Positions 46,043 to 58,791 of a DNA stretch of 64,000 bases are shown here, one piece after another. Where the stretch lies: assembly GCA_963580455.1 (NCBI GenBank), contig OY756957.1, positions 873,001-937,000 on the forward strand, given 5' to 3'. The stretch is from Euonymus europaeus. Taxonomy: Eukaryota > Streptophyta > Magnoliopsida > Celastrales > Celastraceae. The notes under the pieces are model-generated. The model worked only from the letters and a program-made list of their open reading frames with translations, was not told the origin of the DNA and did not search any database. How positions within the stretch are numbered: position 1 is the stretch's first letter; every line of letters starts with the position of its first letter. The translations under genes and the position numbers were made by a program.

Positions 46043-48980
46043 AACAACCAAAAATTTAGATAATCAAAGAACTTCTCAAACTTGTCAAAAATTCAGAGAA
46101 TATTACAAAACTCACCAAAATAATTCAGAAGAGTTTTTGAAATTATGCAAAAGAAAAAATTCAGAAGATTTTTTACCCAGAATTTAGAGAATTTTTGCAA
46201 AATTTACCAAAATGGCTAGAAATTGTTTTGGTATTTGGTTTTATTTAAAATATGAATTGAGTTTTATTATGATATTATTCTCATAAATTATTGACTTTGC
46301 TTGTTAGTGAACAATGAAATAAAATATTGACATTTGTATTGGATAACGTTTTGATTCATCAAAAGTGAAAATATTAATTTTTCTTTAAAAACGTATAGAT
46401 AAAAGACATTATTTTCACCTGACTTTCTTGGATTTTGTTTATATTTATTTTATTATAATAATTATTTTCTAAATAAAAATAAGGATAGGTTTAAATGAGG
46501 GGAGAGTAAAATTGTCAATAATTGAGATTAAAATTTAAAGTTGTTCTTATTGAGCTAAGCTTCAAATAATTGGAGATGTATTAGGCTACAAACTTTTTAA
46601 AAAGACTAAATGGAATATAAAGTCTATATAAATAATTGGAGATGTATTAGGCTACAAACTTTTCAAAAATACGGAATATAAAATCTATATAAAGGACTTA
46701 TCACCAAATAATTATTAATTATATTACATTATTTCAAAAGTGCCCATACACATTAAATAAAGTATTAAAAAATATTTGTGCATATGTATTTATTTTGCAC
46801 ATAAGAATACGTATGCATTTAATAATTTAAATATTTTTACATGTTCATATTGTATTCATATATTAATAAAAATGTGTAATAATGTGTCACGTTGAATCCA
46901 GTTTGATTCCCGTTAAATCCAATTTGAATTCGTTAAGAGATTTTTCGGTTTAATTTAATGATCGATCCAATTTTTAAAACTTTGATTTTAATCATTTAAA
47001 GATGCTAAAAGTGCAGTGGTTGGGAGAGAGAGAAAGGGATGAAGAGGCGTTGTGATGACTATTGATCAGCATCACCGACCCACTAAAAGAAATAGTCAAG
47101 TGTCACCAAATCTTCACTCACTTTTCTATAATCTTTGTAGTGGGTCTTGTATCAGAGATCATTACTTTCATGAGTCTGTCGATCCCCCTCTCACACACAC
47201 TCGAACCATTTGAACGAATATATTCTTAAAAGATAAGAAAGAAAAGATGTCCTCACATCACAAGGGATGGTCCTCCCTTCGTGGTCACGATTTGGTTTGG
47301 ATGACATGTGTCTTTAAATACACTGCCTGTGACCATGTCACATGTAAGAAAATCTCCAACACAAACACACACCCTCCAACTTCTCCCTTTCTCATGCATT
47401 TTGTAGCAAAAAGTGTCTCATCAGTAGATACACTAGCTAGGTGTTTACCCGTGAATGATCACGGCTTCATCAATGTCTTGATTCATGCAGAAAACTCCAG
47501 AACTTTATTTTTAACAATGTCAATTGTAGCTGGGTTCATGATTTAAAATTGTTTTGTGGATTTGATTCGCTTCTTTTTGAACTAACGCGAGAGGAAATCA
47601 ATTAAACGAAACTCCATATGAATTTGAAAACAAATCGATCAGATCAGATCAGATCAGGGTGGTTTTTTAATAATACTGATTTGAAGAATGGACAAAACTG
47701 AAATCCCCATGAGTTGGACATCTTCTGATTGATCGATGAAAGGGAATGTATTGCAACTTTCGATCGTTATCTCCCCTTTTATACTTCTCCAACAATGAAC
47801 GACTCTGATACAGGGACAATTTTGGATGTGACACGCACACACAGAGTAAATGCTCTAGGCACTAAACAATAAAGATGGTGGGTTGTGTTTGAGATCAGCA
47901 TAGTCCAATGGCTACTACGTTTTCTTTTTGAGGAAGCCACGATTGATGATATAGTTAATTCGATATTGCCGGCACTCAGTCTCACTGCTGAAAAGCATCG
48001 GTGCCAAGGCAAATAGAGTGTGGAGGCTTACTTTATCTTTTAGGAGCAATAATTATAGCCGAACCAAAACCCCCTATGCTTGCAACTTACGACTCCTCAC
48101 ATCTTTCTTTAGCTGTTTGTGTTTCCATCTCCGTACATCCATATGTACTTCTTGTCAACATGAGCATTCATTTTTTCCCTAATTTAGTCTATCTTATCTA
48201 TAAGACATTTCACGCCAATACGCCAATCACGCCAATATTATATATATATAGAGTGGACTATTTAAAGTCAAAAAAGACAAAACACACCAAGGTCGGGAGA
48301 AATTAAGGAGTGTGTTTGAAATATTCCAGTCAAATAAATGGGCCTACATTAGAGTTGCGAGTCATTAGTTATAGCATAGTGTTCAACAAAAACAGAAAAA
48401 AAGACTACATAAATTAATCTAAGACAACAATGGTTGTTGTGTCACAATTATTAGAAGAATATAACATCTTGAGCTCATTTGTTCAAATCCTACAAAGCAG
48501 ACATGTAATGGGTTTCAGTCACAATCGTAGCCAAACAACAATACCCTAAAAAATGGGTTCGAGAACAACTCACCGAGCTTGCATTTTCTTCCTGATACTC
48601 CACTTATTCTTCGTCGGTTTGAATTTGAAGTCCTTGTCGTTGCTTATGATTCAACGTTGGAAAACAAAACAAAAACAGAGAAGATGTGAGAAAGTGGGAG
48701 GAAAATGAGAGAATCGTTGCCGCTTGTAAATGTATTAGATTAGGGATTTTTTAATAATTTTAGAGATGTTCATATACAAATATGGGGTGTAAATAGTTGG
48801 AAGGACTGGTTTTTTTTTTGTATTGGGTCCCACCCCATCACATTTTAAGGGTCAATTTTCAATTTTTTTTAAAAAAAATTTAGGGTAGGTTTGATTGAAA
48901 ATGACGAAAAACCTCAAAAGGGCAAAAGCGTCATGGTATGTAATGGCAGTGTAAAAGGAGTACAACCTAGTAGGTCCCAC
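46043..48980. other. Gene-poor region upstream of the H+-ATPase
   Basis: No gene recognised. 46040-46980 is AT-rich. A 66-bp unit (AATAATTGGAGATG...) is repeated in tandem at 46565-46630 and 46631-46693 with small changes. At 47636-47657 there are four GATCA units. The forward open frame at 47247-47546 has no recognisable domain. Confidence 0.6.
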
Positions 48981-48987
48981 TGAATTG

Positions 48988-49089
48988 CTATATAAATCAA
49001 AGCCTGACTCTAGGCAAACCAGCCAGCGAGCAAGGAGTGAACCTTCGCCAAAGCATTTCTGGGTATTCTTTCGAGCGCTTCGATTATCA

Positions 49090-49132
<43 letters not shown>

Positions 49133-49229
49133 CGATATATATATATATATATGGTTGTGTACATACATACAGAAATAGAATTGGCGAAGTCTCATATAGT
49201 CGACTCTTTGATCTGTTGCAGGTTCGAAG
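48988..49229 (+). promoter_or_regulatory. H+-ATPase core promoter and 5' leader
   Basis: CTATATAAATC at about 48989-48999 is a good TATA box. About 95 bases downstream, 49093-49129 is an unbroken (CT)n run, followed by an (AT)n run at 49135-49152. TTTGATCTGTTGCAG ends at 49220, just before the ATG at 49230, and looks like a splice acceptor, so a 5'-leader intron is possible. Confidence 0.6.
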
Positions 49230-52200
49230 ATGGGCGGAGACAAGGCCTTCAGTCTGGAGGAGATCAAGAATGAGACAGTTGATCTGGTACTCTTCAACTC
49301 TCCTTGTATTCACTTCCGTTCTCTGTAAATGCTTGTTTGGTTGTCTAGAAAGTTCTTACAACTTTTCTTCGCTTTTGTTAGTATTTAGTTATTTACAACT
49401 CTAAAGTGAGAACGCGATTCTTTCCTCTTCTAATTTAATACAAAAAATCGAAGAGACAACTGATCTGAACAGCCAGCCGTACGTTCTCCTGCTCTCTGTT
49501 TCTTTTGTTTTCCCCTTCCCCTTAGCAAGCAAGGTAATCGCCATATTACGCGCAAGGGACCGGTTTCCAGTAGTTTTTAAACTATCTTAAGTCTGTGTAG
49601 CAGAGCTCGATAATTTAATTGTCACCTCTCTGTGGTCTTTTAAATTTGAATTGCATTCATGTGTGTAGTAAATAATATACATACTGTATCTTCGGCGTAG
49701 TTCATCAATGCTTCACCGATAATTATGTCGAACAGTATGCCGAAAACCTGTACTTGCTACATCTCCGGCGTTTTCGAACCTTTTTTTCAAGTCGGTGGAT
49801 GGCTGTGATGTGCTCTCTCCTGCTTAGAATCGAAGCGTCTTTGTGGAAAATATATTATGCCGTTGCAGATTCTTTTTTCTTTTTATATTATTAGTGATTC
49901 ATTCCTTTGGGGAGTAAATAACACGCACCCACTCATGTCACGTGATGAAAGTGGACGACAACGAACGCCATCTTGATCAAGGAACGTGGCTGGCTGAAAG
50001 AAAGGGGAATAGGTACCCTGATCCGGCAATGGTCGTTTATTTTCCTCTCTTTTGTTTTACGCGCCGCTTGGGAGCTTGTAAGGCTTCAAAATTATTATAA
50101 TTAATTTTAAATTTTATTTTGGCTTATTGATTAAAAAAAAAACTGTTTCTACATGCGATTTATAATGAGTGACGATGTTGATGTTGATGTTGTTGCGGTT
50201 TGGATATCGTGTCAGTGGTACGATTACGATATTGTATTCGCCGACGAAGGCATCGGTGTCCTTTTCTTAGAATTTTCTCTGTAGTAACCACCACAGTGAT
50301 GTTCATTCAATTTTTGTTTTGAATTTAACTTGAATGGGGTGACCACTTGAAGTCTACTCAACGCGAGGCTCTATAATTTGACTTGGTTGGATTGAAATTT
50401 GAAATTTATTCAAGTTTATACAACTAATAGTGATTTTTGTTTTGCATGCAAAATGACTCCACTCGGAATTGCTGGTGCTTTGACTCGTCTATTCTTCCCC
50501 AATTTCGGGTTCATCTTTGGACAAGCATGATAATAGCTCTTTTTTTCATGAAAAGTAAATGATAATCTGATGATTGAGCTCTTATCTTTTTGGATCCTAG
50601 AATTAACAAGGAGTGAAGTTTTTCCTAGCAACATTTTTTTTTTGGGTTCTGTTGGATCTTCTGGATTCACTGATTCATGACCGTAGGAATTAGACAACCG
50701 TAGCTGGTATGTAGAAGCGACATTCATCCATGAATAATGAAGAATAAGATCAGGCTGAAAGATTGCGGACATATTTACTTCTGGCTGACGACAATAATCA
50801 AATTATAATTGTGATTATACAATAATCAAATCAAATTATACGAGTGAAACCTCATCAGGAGCTGCAAGAACTTTTGAGTTTCAACAATAGTCCCTTGACC
50901 TGTAAACTAAACAAGAATTTTATGCTGGTTTCATTAAGTTAAGCAGGCATGTTTTAAGATTTTTTTCGTCTTTCTTGTGGGAGTGATTATGGGAATTTTC
51001 TAGTAGTTAATAGTTTACTGGCTTGTCCTTATCAAATTAGTTCCTGTTTGCTCGAGAAGAACAATTTTGTTGTTCATCCTACTGAATATTGTCTATTTTC
51101 CCCTCAGGAAAAAATTCCTTTAGAAGAAGTCTTTGAACAGCTAAAATGCTCAAGAGAAGGTCTAACTTCAGAGGAAGGAGCCAACCGGCTTCAAGTTTTT
51201 GGACCGAACAAACTAGAAGAAAAAACGGTCTATCTCATAAGCTCTTGCATATGATAAGTAGTTGCTCTTCATTTTCCTAGACCATCAATTCTCCAATATG
51301 CGGTGACCATGTTACCAAACTTATGCTGTGTACAGGAGAGCAAAATTCTCAAGTTTCTAGGCTTCATGTGGAATCCGTTGTCATGGGTCATGGAAGCTGC
51401 CGCTCTGATGGCTATTGGCCTGGCTAATGGTGATGGAAGGCCTCCAGATTGGCAGGACTTTGTTGGTATCGTTGTGTTATTGGTTATCAATTCCACAATA
51501 AGCTTTATTGAAGAAAACAATGCTGGTAATGCAGCAGCAGCCCTTATGGCTGGTCTTGCTCCCAAGACAAAGGTGACCTGTGCACTACAGGGGCGGACGG
51601 ATGCTTTGAGTAGGGGGGGCTCTAGCCCCCCCCATTTTTTTTTTTTAAAGAGTTAATATACTTTAATTATCTTTGAGGCCCCCCCCAAATAATAAAATTT
51701 TCACCCCACAGCCCATAATATATGATGATATAAATAAAACTCATGGATTAGTCAAATTATTTTTTTACTTATTTACCAGCCCAGTCCAGCCCAGCCCATG
51801 AGACATCTTCATTAGAATTTAGGGCATGAATAGCAGAATAGGCAGCCCGTGTGATCACTTATCAGACTTTGAAATTGAGAATTATCTCTTCAAATTGTAC
51901 GGACTGAGTCGGCACTCGGCAGTCTTCACCTACGGAACACAATTACACCAAACTTCTTGTTTGATTGGGCATTTAGGGCTTTAAAGCCAAGGTACGTACA
52001 CCAGTGAGTCTGGGTGGTGGCTCCCAGTAGACCTGGGGGGTGGTCTTATACTCTTATTTGCATTTTAGGTGAATTTGTAATTGATTTTTGATTATTATTG
52101 ATTTATTTTTATCGTAGATGAAAAAATCATATACAATTGATGCATTCTTTAAGAGGAAGTCAGCTGCAATTTCCGTTGATCCTAAGCCTTTAAATTCTGA

Positions 52201-55200
52201 ATGTCCTCCTGTAAAGACAGTAAAGTATCCGAGAGTTGAAAAAGAAGGGTTTGATAATGATATCAATTCATTAGAACGTGATCCTGGATTACGACCACAA
52301 ATATGGGAGTATCCTATTGACAAACGTGATGAAGTTCGAAGAGCATATATTAAGCATGGCCCCTATCAATTGATGCTTTCTGATTATCCAAAATCTACGA
52401 AAAATCGCCGTAGTTTCCAAGCATCGTGGTTTAAGTTATTTCCATCATGGTTAGAATATTCGCCTAATATGGATGCTGCATTTTGTCTACCATGCTATTT
52501 ATTTCACACAAAAAATGGACCCTCTGGAACAGATGCATTTACAGTTAATGGATTTCGAACATGGAGGAAAGTGAGGGATGGTGAAAATTGTGCATTATTG
52601 TCGCATCTTGGAAAAGATCACAATTCTCCTCATAGAAGTGCCGAGAAAGCATGTCAAGATCTTATGAATCAACACTTGCATATTGACAAAAGATTTGTCC
52701 AATGTACTTCTAAGCAGATTAAGGACAATCGACTTCGATTGAAGGCTTCAATTGAAGTAACTCGGTGGCTTGCATTTCAAGGATGTTCTTTCAGAGGTCA
52801 TGATGAGACTAAAACGTCAACGAATCGTGGGAATTTCCTTGAACTATTGACTTTCGTATCCTCTTACAATGACAAAGTAGCAGAAGTTCTGGATAAAGCT
52901 CCACAAAATGCCTCATATACATCACCAAGAGTGCAAAAGGAAATTTTGCAAGTCTTGGCAACAAAAGTATTGAATGCTATTCGTGAAGAAATCGGTGATG
53001 CTAAATTTTGTATCATTGTTGATGAAGCTCGAGATGAGTCTAAAAAGGAGCAAATGGCTATTGTATTGAGATTTGTTGACAAAAATGGCTATGTGCGAGA
53101 GCGCTTTTTTGGGCTTGTTCATGTTAAAGATACTGCTGCACTAACATTAAAAGCTGGAATCGTTTCAGTCCTCTCTCATTATAATCTTGATGTTCAGAAT
53201 ATCAGAGGACAAGGTTATGATGGTGCAAGTAATATGCGAGGGGAATGGAATGGGTTACAGGCTTTGATTTCAAATGAATGCCCTAATGCCTACTATGTTC
53301 ATTGTTTGGCTCATCGTTTGCAATTGGCATTAGTTGCTGCATCAAAAGAAGTAATCCCTATCCATCATTTTTTCACCAAATTGAGCTCCATCATCAACAT
53401 TGTTGGCGCTTCTTGTAAGCGTAATGACCAATTAAAAGCTGCTCATGCTGCAAATATTGCTCATTTAATTTCCATTGGTGAGCTTGAGACTGGTAAAGGG
53501 CTTAATCAAGTTGGTGGTTTACAGAGGGCTGGGGATACTCGTTGGAGTTCTCATCTAAAAGCTGTTTCTAGCTTGATGAATATGTTCAGTGCAACTTGTG
53601 AAATTTTACTGAATATCATTGAAGATGGAGCTACACCTGCTCAGCGTGGAGAAGCAGATGCAGCTTATGAGGGATTAACTTCTTTTGAATTTGTATTCAC
53701 TATGCATCTTACGAGAAAAATTCTTGAGATATCTGATTTGCTATGTCAAGCGTTACAACTTCAATCTCAAGATATATTGAATGCTATGCATCTAGTTTCA
53801 TCTACTAAGTTACTCCTTCAAGAATTAAGAAATAGCGGATGGGATGAATTAATTTCAAATGTGAAATCTTTTTGTGAGACAGTCAATATACCTGTTTCAG
53901 ATATGAGTGCTCATTATGTTGCAAGAAAGGGGAGGAGAAGGGCTCGTCATCAAGAAGATTCAATTACAGTTGAGCATCATTACAAATTTGACCTTTTCAA
54001 TGCTGTGATAGATACTCAATCAGAAGAACTCAACAATAGATTCAATGATCACACAGTGGAGCTACTCATTCTTAGTTCAGCTTTAGATCCTAGAGAGATG
54101 CGTATATCATTTAGGATTGATGACATTTGCAAGTTGGTACACAAGTTTTACCCACAAGACTTTGCCAATCATGAAATGGTGCAACTAAGGATGCAATTTG
54201 AGCATTTTGATCATGTTCGAAATCTTTCTGATTTTGAAACATTGTCAACTATATCTGATTTGTGTCAATGGATGGTGAAGACAAGAAAATTTGAAATTTA
54301 TCCACTTGTGTATAGAGTTATAACACTTATTCTTACACTTCCAGTTTCAACAGCTACTACGGAGCGATCGTTTTCGGCTATGAAGATAGTCAAGACTAAG
54401 CTTCGAAACAAGATGGAAGATGACTTTCTCTCTAATTGTTTAGTAGTTTATATTGAAAAAGAAATTGCTGAAAAGTTTAGTATGGATTCTGTTATAGATG
54501 ATTTTCGTGATCTTAAAAAGCGAAGATCTTTATTTTAATATATTACAGATATAATGTAAGATGTATAATCGTAAAATTATTTTGGCCCCCTCCAACATTT
54601 ATTCCTGCGTCCGCCCCTGTGTGCACATCTGCATATTTATACTGTTCTGTCGGTTTTTCTATAATCACTCAAGGCAATTCTTTCTTGTTTTATGCAAAAA
54701 TATCATAGGTCCTTAGAGATGGACGGTGGAGTGAGCAAGATGCTTCGATTTTGGTTCCAGGAGACATAATCAGCATCAAACTGGGAGATATAATTCCTGC
54801 CGATGCCCGTCTGCTTGAGGGAGATCCTTTGAAGATAGATCAATCGGCCCTTACAGGCGAATCCCTTCCTGTCACCAAGAGTCCTTCAGATGAAGTATTT
54901 TCTGGCTCAACATGCAAACAGGGTGAAATAGAAGCAGTTGTAATAGCCACGGGTGTGCACACCTTTTTCGGCAAAGCTGCCCATTTGGTGGACAGCACCA
55001 ATCAAGTAGGGCATTTCCAGAAAGTTCTTACAGCTATTGGAAATTTCTGTATTTGCTCAATAGCTGTTGGAATACTCGTGGAGATCATAGTCATGTACCC
55101 AATACAGCATCGCAAGTACAGAGATGGGATTGACAACTTGCTGGTTCTTTTAATTGGAGGAATTCCAATTGCAATGCCGACTGTTTTATCCGTTACAATG

Positions 55201-58200
55201 GCTATTGGCTCCCACAGGCTTTCTCAGCAGGGTGCCATCACCAAGAGGATGACTGCCATTGAGGAAATGGCAGGCATGGATGTTCTCTGCAGTGACAAAA
55301 CTGGGACTCTGACCCTGAACAAGCTTTCTGTTGACAAAAATCTGATTGAAGTGTTTGCCAAGGGTGTGGAAAAAGATCAAGTTGTTCTTTTTGCAGCTAG
55401 GGCTTCAAGAACTGAAAACCAGGACGCTATCGATGCAGCAATTGTAGGGATGCTTGCTGATCCGAAGGAGGTACATCTTTCATCAAGCTCATATTCTGGT
55501 TCTTCGTACTTTAGGTTAAGGTTTCATGAATTTATGATCATACTGTTAATAACTTGTGCAGGCCCGAGCCAGTATTAGAGAGGTTCACTTCCTTCCATTT
55601 AATCCCGTGGACAAGAGGACTGCCTTGACATATATTGATGCTAATGGAAACTGGCATCGTGTTAGCAAAGGTGCTCCTGAGCAGGTGACCGTGCATTTCC
55701 TTATACGAATGTATGGAGAATGAAAGTTTTAGGGTATTAACTATCATCTAATTATGCCTTTTCTGACTCATATCAGATAGTGACACTTTGCAACTGCAAG
55801 GAGGATGTGAAGAAGAAGGTCCATATGGTGATTGATAAGTTTGCTGAGCGTGGACTGCGATCTTTAGCTGTTGCGAGACAGGTGTGCAAATGTGAAGTAT
55901 TTCTTTTGCCTGATTAATGAACTTCCCAGATCATTCATCCTTTCAATCACATATGACTGCAGGAAGTCCCTGAAAAATCAAAAGATAGTCCAGGTGCACC
56001 GTGGCAGTTTGTTGGTTTGCTTCCTCTGTTTGATCCTCCAAGACATGATAGCGCAGAAACTATAAGAAGAGCCCTTAACCTTGGTGTGAATGTTAAGATG
56101 ATTACTGGTAAGACTTCATTAAAATTGAAACTTGAAACGTCTGTTTTATATTCCTCGGCCTTGTCTTAGATTTTCTACAATGATCTTGTAAATATAGGGG
56201 ATCAGCTTGCCATTGCCAAAGAAACTGGCCGGAGGCTTGGAATGGGAACAAACATGTATCCTTCTTCCTCATTGCTTGGCCAAGACAAGGATGCATCAAT
56301 TGCATCCCTCCCTGTAGATGAGCTAATCGAGAAAGCTGATGGATTTGCTGGAGTTTTTCCTGGTGAGCTCAGTTGTCATATTTATACTTTTTTTTCAATG
56401 AAGTGTCGCATTTGTACGAATATCTTCCATTTGTTGCCATTTGTTTTCTATGGATTAAATTTTTGGAAGATGATGAATAAGTTGCATAGTTGTGTGAAAC
56501 ATCCTTACGGAATACTTTTGGCATTCACAGATTTAGATTTTGCAAGGTTCAGGTTCATATTTTGTTTCTCCAGATATTCTAAAATTTGAGCACTGAATGA
56601 GTCATTTTCCATCGATTGAAATTACCAAATTGGTGCCACATGTCCTAATTTTTAACACTTCTTTTTTTTTGGGAATAGAGCACAAATATGAAATTGTTAA
56701 GAGACTGCAGGAGAGGAAGCATATCTGTGGAATGACAGGAGATGGCGTTAATGATGCTCCTGCTTTGAAGAAGGCGGATATTGGAATTGCTGTAGCTGAT
56801 GCTACTGATGCTGCTAGAAGTGCTTCTGACATTGTTCTCACTGAACCTGGATTGAGCGTGATAATAAGTGCTGTGCTGACTAGTAGGGCTATTTTTCAAA
56901 GGATGAAAAATTATACCGTCAGTACTCTCTCTATTTCCAGTCTTCATTGGTTTACAAATATACTGGTATCCAGGTTCACCTATTTTTATGTTGTTGCTTG
57001 CAGATTTATGCAGTTTCTATTACTATACGTATCGTGGTAAGTGTACCACAGTTCATCTCTGAGATTTTTTGTACTAATTATGCATATCAATCCATGGATT
57101 TTAAACTAGTCATTGCATTCAAAATTTCGCAGTTTGGCTTCATGTTTATTGCCTTGATTTGGAAGTTTGACTTTGCTCCCTTCATGGTTTTAATTATCGC
57201 CATCCTAAATGATGGTGAGATCCCTTTGTAAACCTTTATGTCAATTTAAGTTGTCGCTTGGCAATCTACATCCGACTTGACAGTTGTGTGATTATGCATG
57301 TGGTCTTGTCAATTCTTATAACTACAGGAACAATAATGACAATATCAAAGGATCGAGTAAAGCCTTCTCCACAACCTGATAGCTGGAAATTGAAAGAAAT
57401 TTTCAGCACTGGCATTGTACTCGGAGGTTACTTAGCCCTAATGACAGTAATATTCTTTTGGGCTATGAAACAGACAGACTTTTTCTCGGTAAGATCAGCA
57501 TGTTAGGCACGTTTCTTTAGGTAAGATCTGTACATGTTCTGCAATTTATGATTTTTGACAATGCAGGACAAGTTTGGTGTAAGATCTCTGAGGCATAGTC
57601 CTGAAGAAATGATGGCAGCTCTATACCTGCAAGTGAGTATTGTGAGCCAGGCACTTATTTTTGTGACAAGGTCTCGCAGCTGGTCTTTTGTTGAACGCCC
57701 TGGATTTCTTCTTCTTACTGCTTTTGTAGTGGCTCAGCTGGTAAGAAGTTTAACTCATTGATTACTTTTTCCAATTTGTCATTACATTGATACCTTCCAT
57801 GTGCTAGAGGTATTGTTGCTTCTTGTACTATGTGAGCAATAGGAAGTATACAATGCCTTGGCTCAGCTGTGGACCTACACAAGTTTTCTTGCAGGCTATT
57901 TTTTACTTTTATTGTCATCCATGGTTCACAACGGCGTCAAGATCCTGTTTCTCGAAGAAGTTGATGACTGACTTTATTTAACAACTTCCAAGTATTTTCT
58001 TTTTGGCAGATTGCAACATTGATAGCTGTGTACGCAAATTGGGCTTTTGCACGGATAACGGGTTGTGGATGGGGATGGGCTGGAGTAATCTGGCTCTATA
58101 GTTTGGTTACATACATACCTCTTGATATTCTCAAGTTTGCAATTCGCTATGTCCTCAGTGGGAAAGCTTGGGATAACTTTTTGGAGAACAAGGTATCCTT

Positions 58201-58791
58201 TTGAGCAATTCTCTTTATAGGAGGCAAGAAGTGTATGAGTATCTCTCTCTAATTTTGCTCCTTTTCTGTTTGGTTTTTTTAAAACAGACTGCTTTCACTA
58301 CCAAGAAAAACTATGGGAAAGAACTGAGAGAAGCACAGTGGGCTGCGGCGCAGAGGACTCTGCATGGTCTTCAACCACCTGAATCAACCACCTTGTTTGC
58401 TGATAAGAATAGTTACAGGGAACTCTCAGAGATTGCAGAGCAGGCCAAGCGCCGGGCTGAGATGGCAAGGTGAGGGATTAAATTGTTTAGAATTTGTGCT
58501 GAACTTTTCTATATCATGAAAAAGCTCTTGCTTGCAGTATATTGCTCTGTGACTCGACTTTTTTTGGAGTATCAAAGCCAATGTGTTTTTGGGTACTCCA
58601 TGCCAATTAGGCACACACTAGATGAATTGAGAAAGTGGCATAATAGTTGCAAAAATTATTTTATACCATGTCTTACTAGCTTTGGCTTTTGCAGACTGAG
58701 GGAACTTAATACACTAAAGGGGCATGTCGAGTCAGTGGTGAAGCTGAAGGGCCTCGACATTGATACAATTCAACAGCATTACACGGTCTGA
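49230..58791 (+). CDS. Plasma-membrane H+-ATPase (P3A, AHA/PMA type)
   Basis: ATP-driven proton pump that energises the plant plasma membrane. Sixteen coding exons: 49230-49286, 51108-51227, 51336-51572, 54709-55470, 55562-55684, 55777-55881, 55963-56107, 56198-56362, 56679-56917, 57004-57036, 57133-57214, 57328-57488, 57567-57740, 58010-58192, 58288-58469, 58695-58791. Phases close to 954 residues, normal for the family. Landmarks: [25 protein letters not shown] (actuator TGES), [11 protein letters not shown] (M4), CSDKTGTLT with phosphorylated Asp at residue 334, [46 protein letters not shown], and the autoinhibitory C-terminus ending QQHYTV. Thr953 is the site whose phosphorylation recruits 14-3-3. 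The C-terminal region resembles the AHA1/2/5/6/8 group more than AHA4/11; the exact orthologue is uncertain. Intron 3 holds a complete hAT transposon. Confidence 0.96.
51580..54627 (+). mobile_element. hAT transposon in H+-ATPase intron 3
   Basis: The left terminus, at about 51588, starts CAGGGGCGGACGGATG. The reverse complement of the right terminus (ending 54619) starts CAGGGGCGGACGCAGG, so the first 12 bases are perfect inverted repeats. The flanks TGTGCACT (51579-51586) and TGTGCACA (54620-54627) match at seven of eight positions, fitting the 8-bp hAT duplication with one change. Poly-G/poly-C runs lie just inside both ends. It encodes one transposase frame in the host gene's direction. 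Length is about 3.03 kb. It starts 15 bases after the exon-3 splice donor. Confidence 0.92.
52118..54538 (+). CDS. hAT transposase with TTF-type zinc finger
   Basis: A single uninterrupted 806-residue frame. N-terminal region [15 protein letters not shown], then a TTF-type zinc-finger domain around residues 75-190 with FCLPCYLF and [13 protein letters not shown]. Next is the DUF4371/RNase H-like core, with [20 protein letters not shown] and [20 protein letters not shown] carrying acidic catalytic candidates, and [14 protein letters not shown]. The C-terminal hAT dimerisation motif is [20 protein letters not shown]. This matches plant zinc-finger MYM/TTF-type hAT transposases. The start follows a likely 5' intron acceptor (TTTTATCGTAG, directly before the ATG). 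No stop or frameshift is seen, so the copy may still be active. Expression cannot be judged. Confidence 0.93.
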   Translation: MKKSYTIDAFFKRKSAAISVDPKPLNSECPPVKTVKYPRVEKEGFDNDINSLERDPGLRPQIWEYPIDKRDEVRRAYIKHGPYQLMLSDYPKSTKNRRSFQASWFKLFPSWLEYSPNMDAAFCLPCYLFHTKNGPSGTDAFTVNGFRTWRKVRDGENCALLSHLGKDHNSPHRSAEKACQDLMNQHLHIDKRFVQCTSKQIKDNRLRLKASIEVTRWLAFQGCSFRGHDETKTSTNRGNFLELLTFVSSYNDKVAEVLDKAPQNASYTSPRVQKEILQVLATKVLNAIREEIGDAKFCIIVDEARDESKKEQMAIVLRFVDKNGYVRERFFGLVHVKDTAALTLKAGIVSVLSHYNLDVQNIRGQGYDGASNMRGEWNGLQALISNECPNAYYVHCLAHRLQLALVAASKEVIPIHHFFTKLSSIINIVGASCKRNDQLKAAHAANIAHLISIGELETGKGLNQVGGLQRAGDTRWSSHLKAVSSLMNMFSATCEILLNIIEDGATPAQRGEADAAYEGLTSFEFVFTMHLTRKILEISDLLCQALQLQSQDILNAMHLVSSTKLLLQELRNSGWDELISNVKSFCETVNIPVSDMSAHYVARKGRRRARHQEDSITVEHHYKFDLFNAVIDTQSEELNNRFNDHTVELLILSSALDPREMRISFRIDDICKLVHKFYPQDFANHEMVQLRMQFEHFDHVRNLSDFETLSTISDLCQWMVKTRKFEIYPLVYRVITLILTLPVSTATTERSFSAMKIVKTKLRNKMEDDFLSNCLVVYIEKEIAEKFSMDSVIDDFRDLKKRRSLF

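Noticed and set aside
47247..47546. 99-codon forward frame as a small gene
   Set aside because: No domain, no clear promoter or splice context, and composition like the surrounding spacer.
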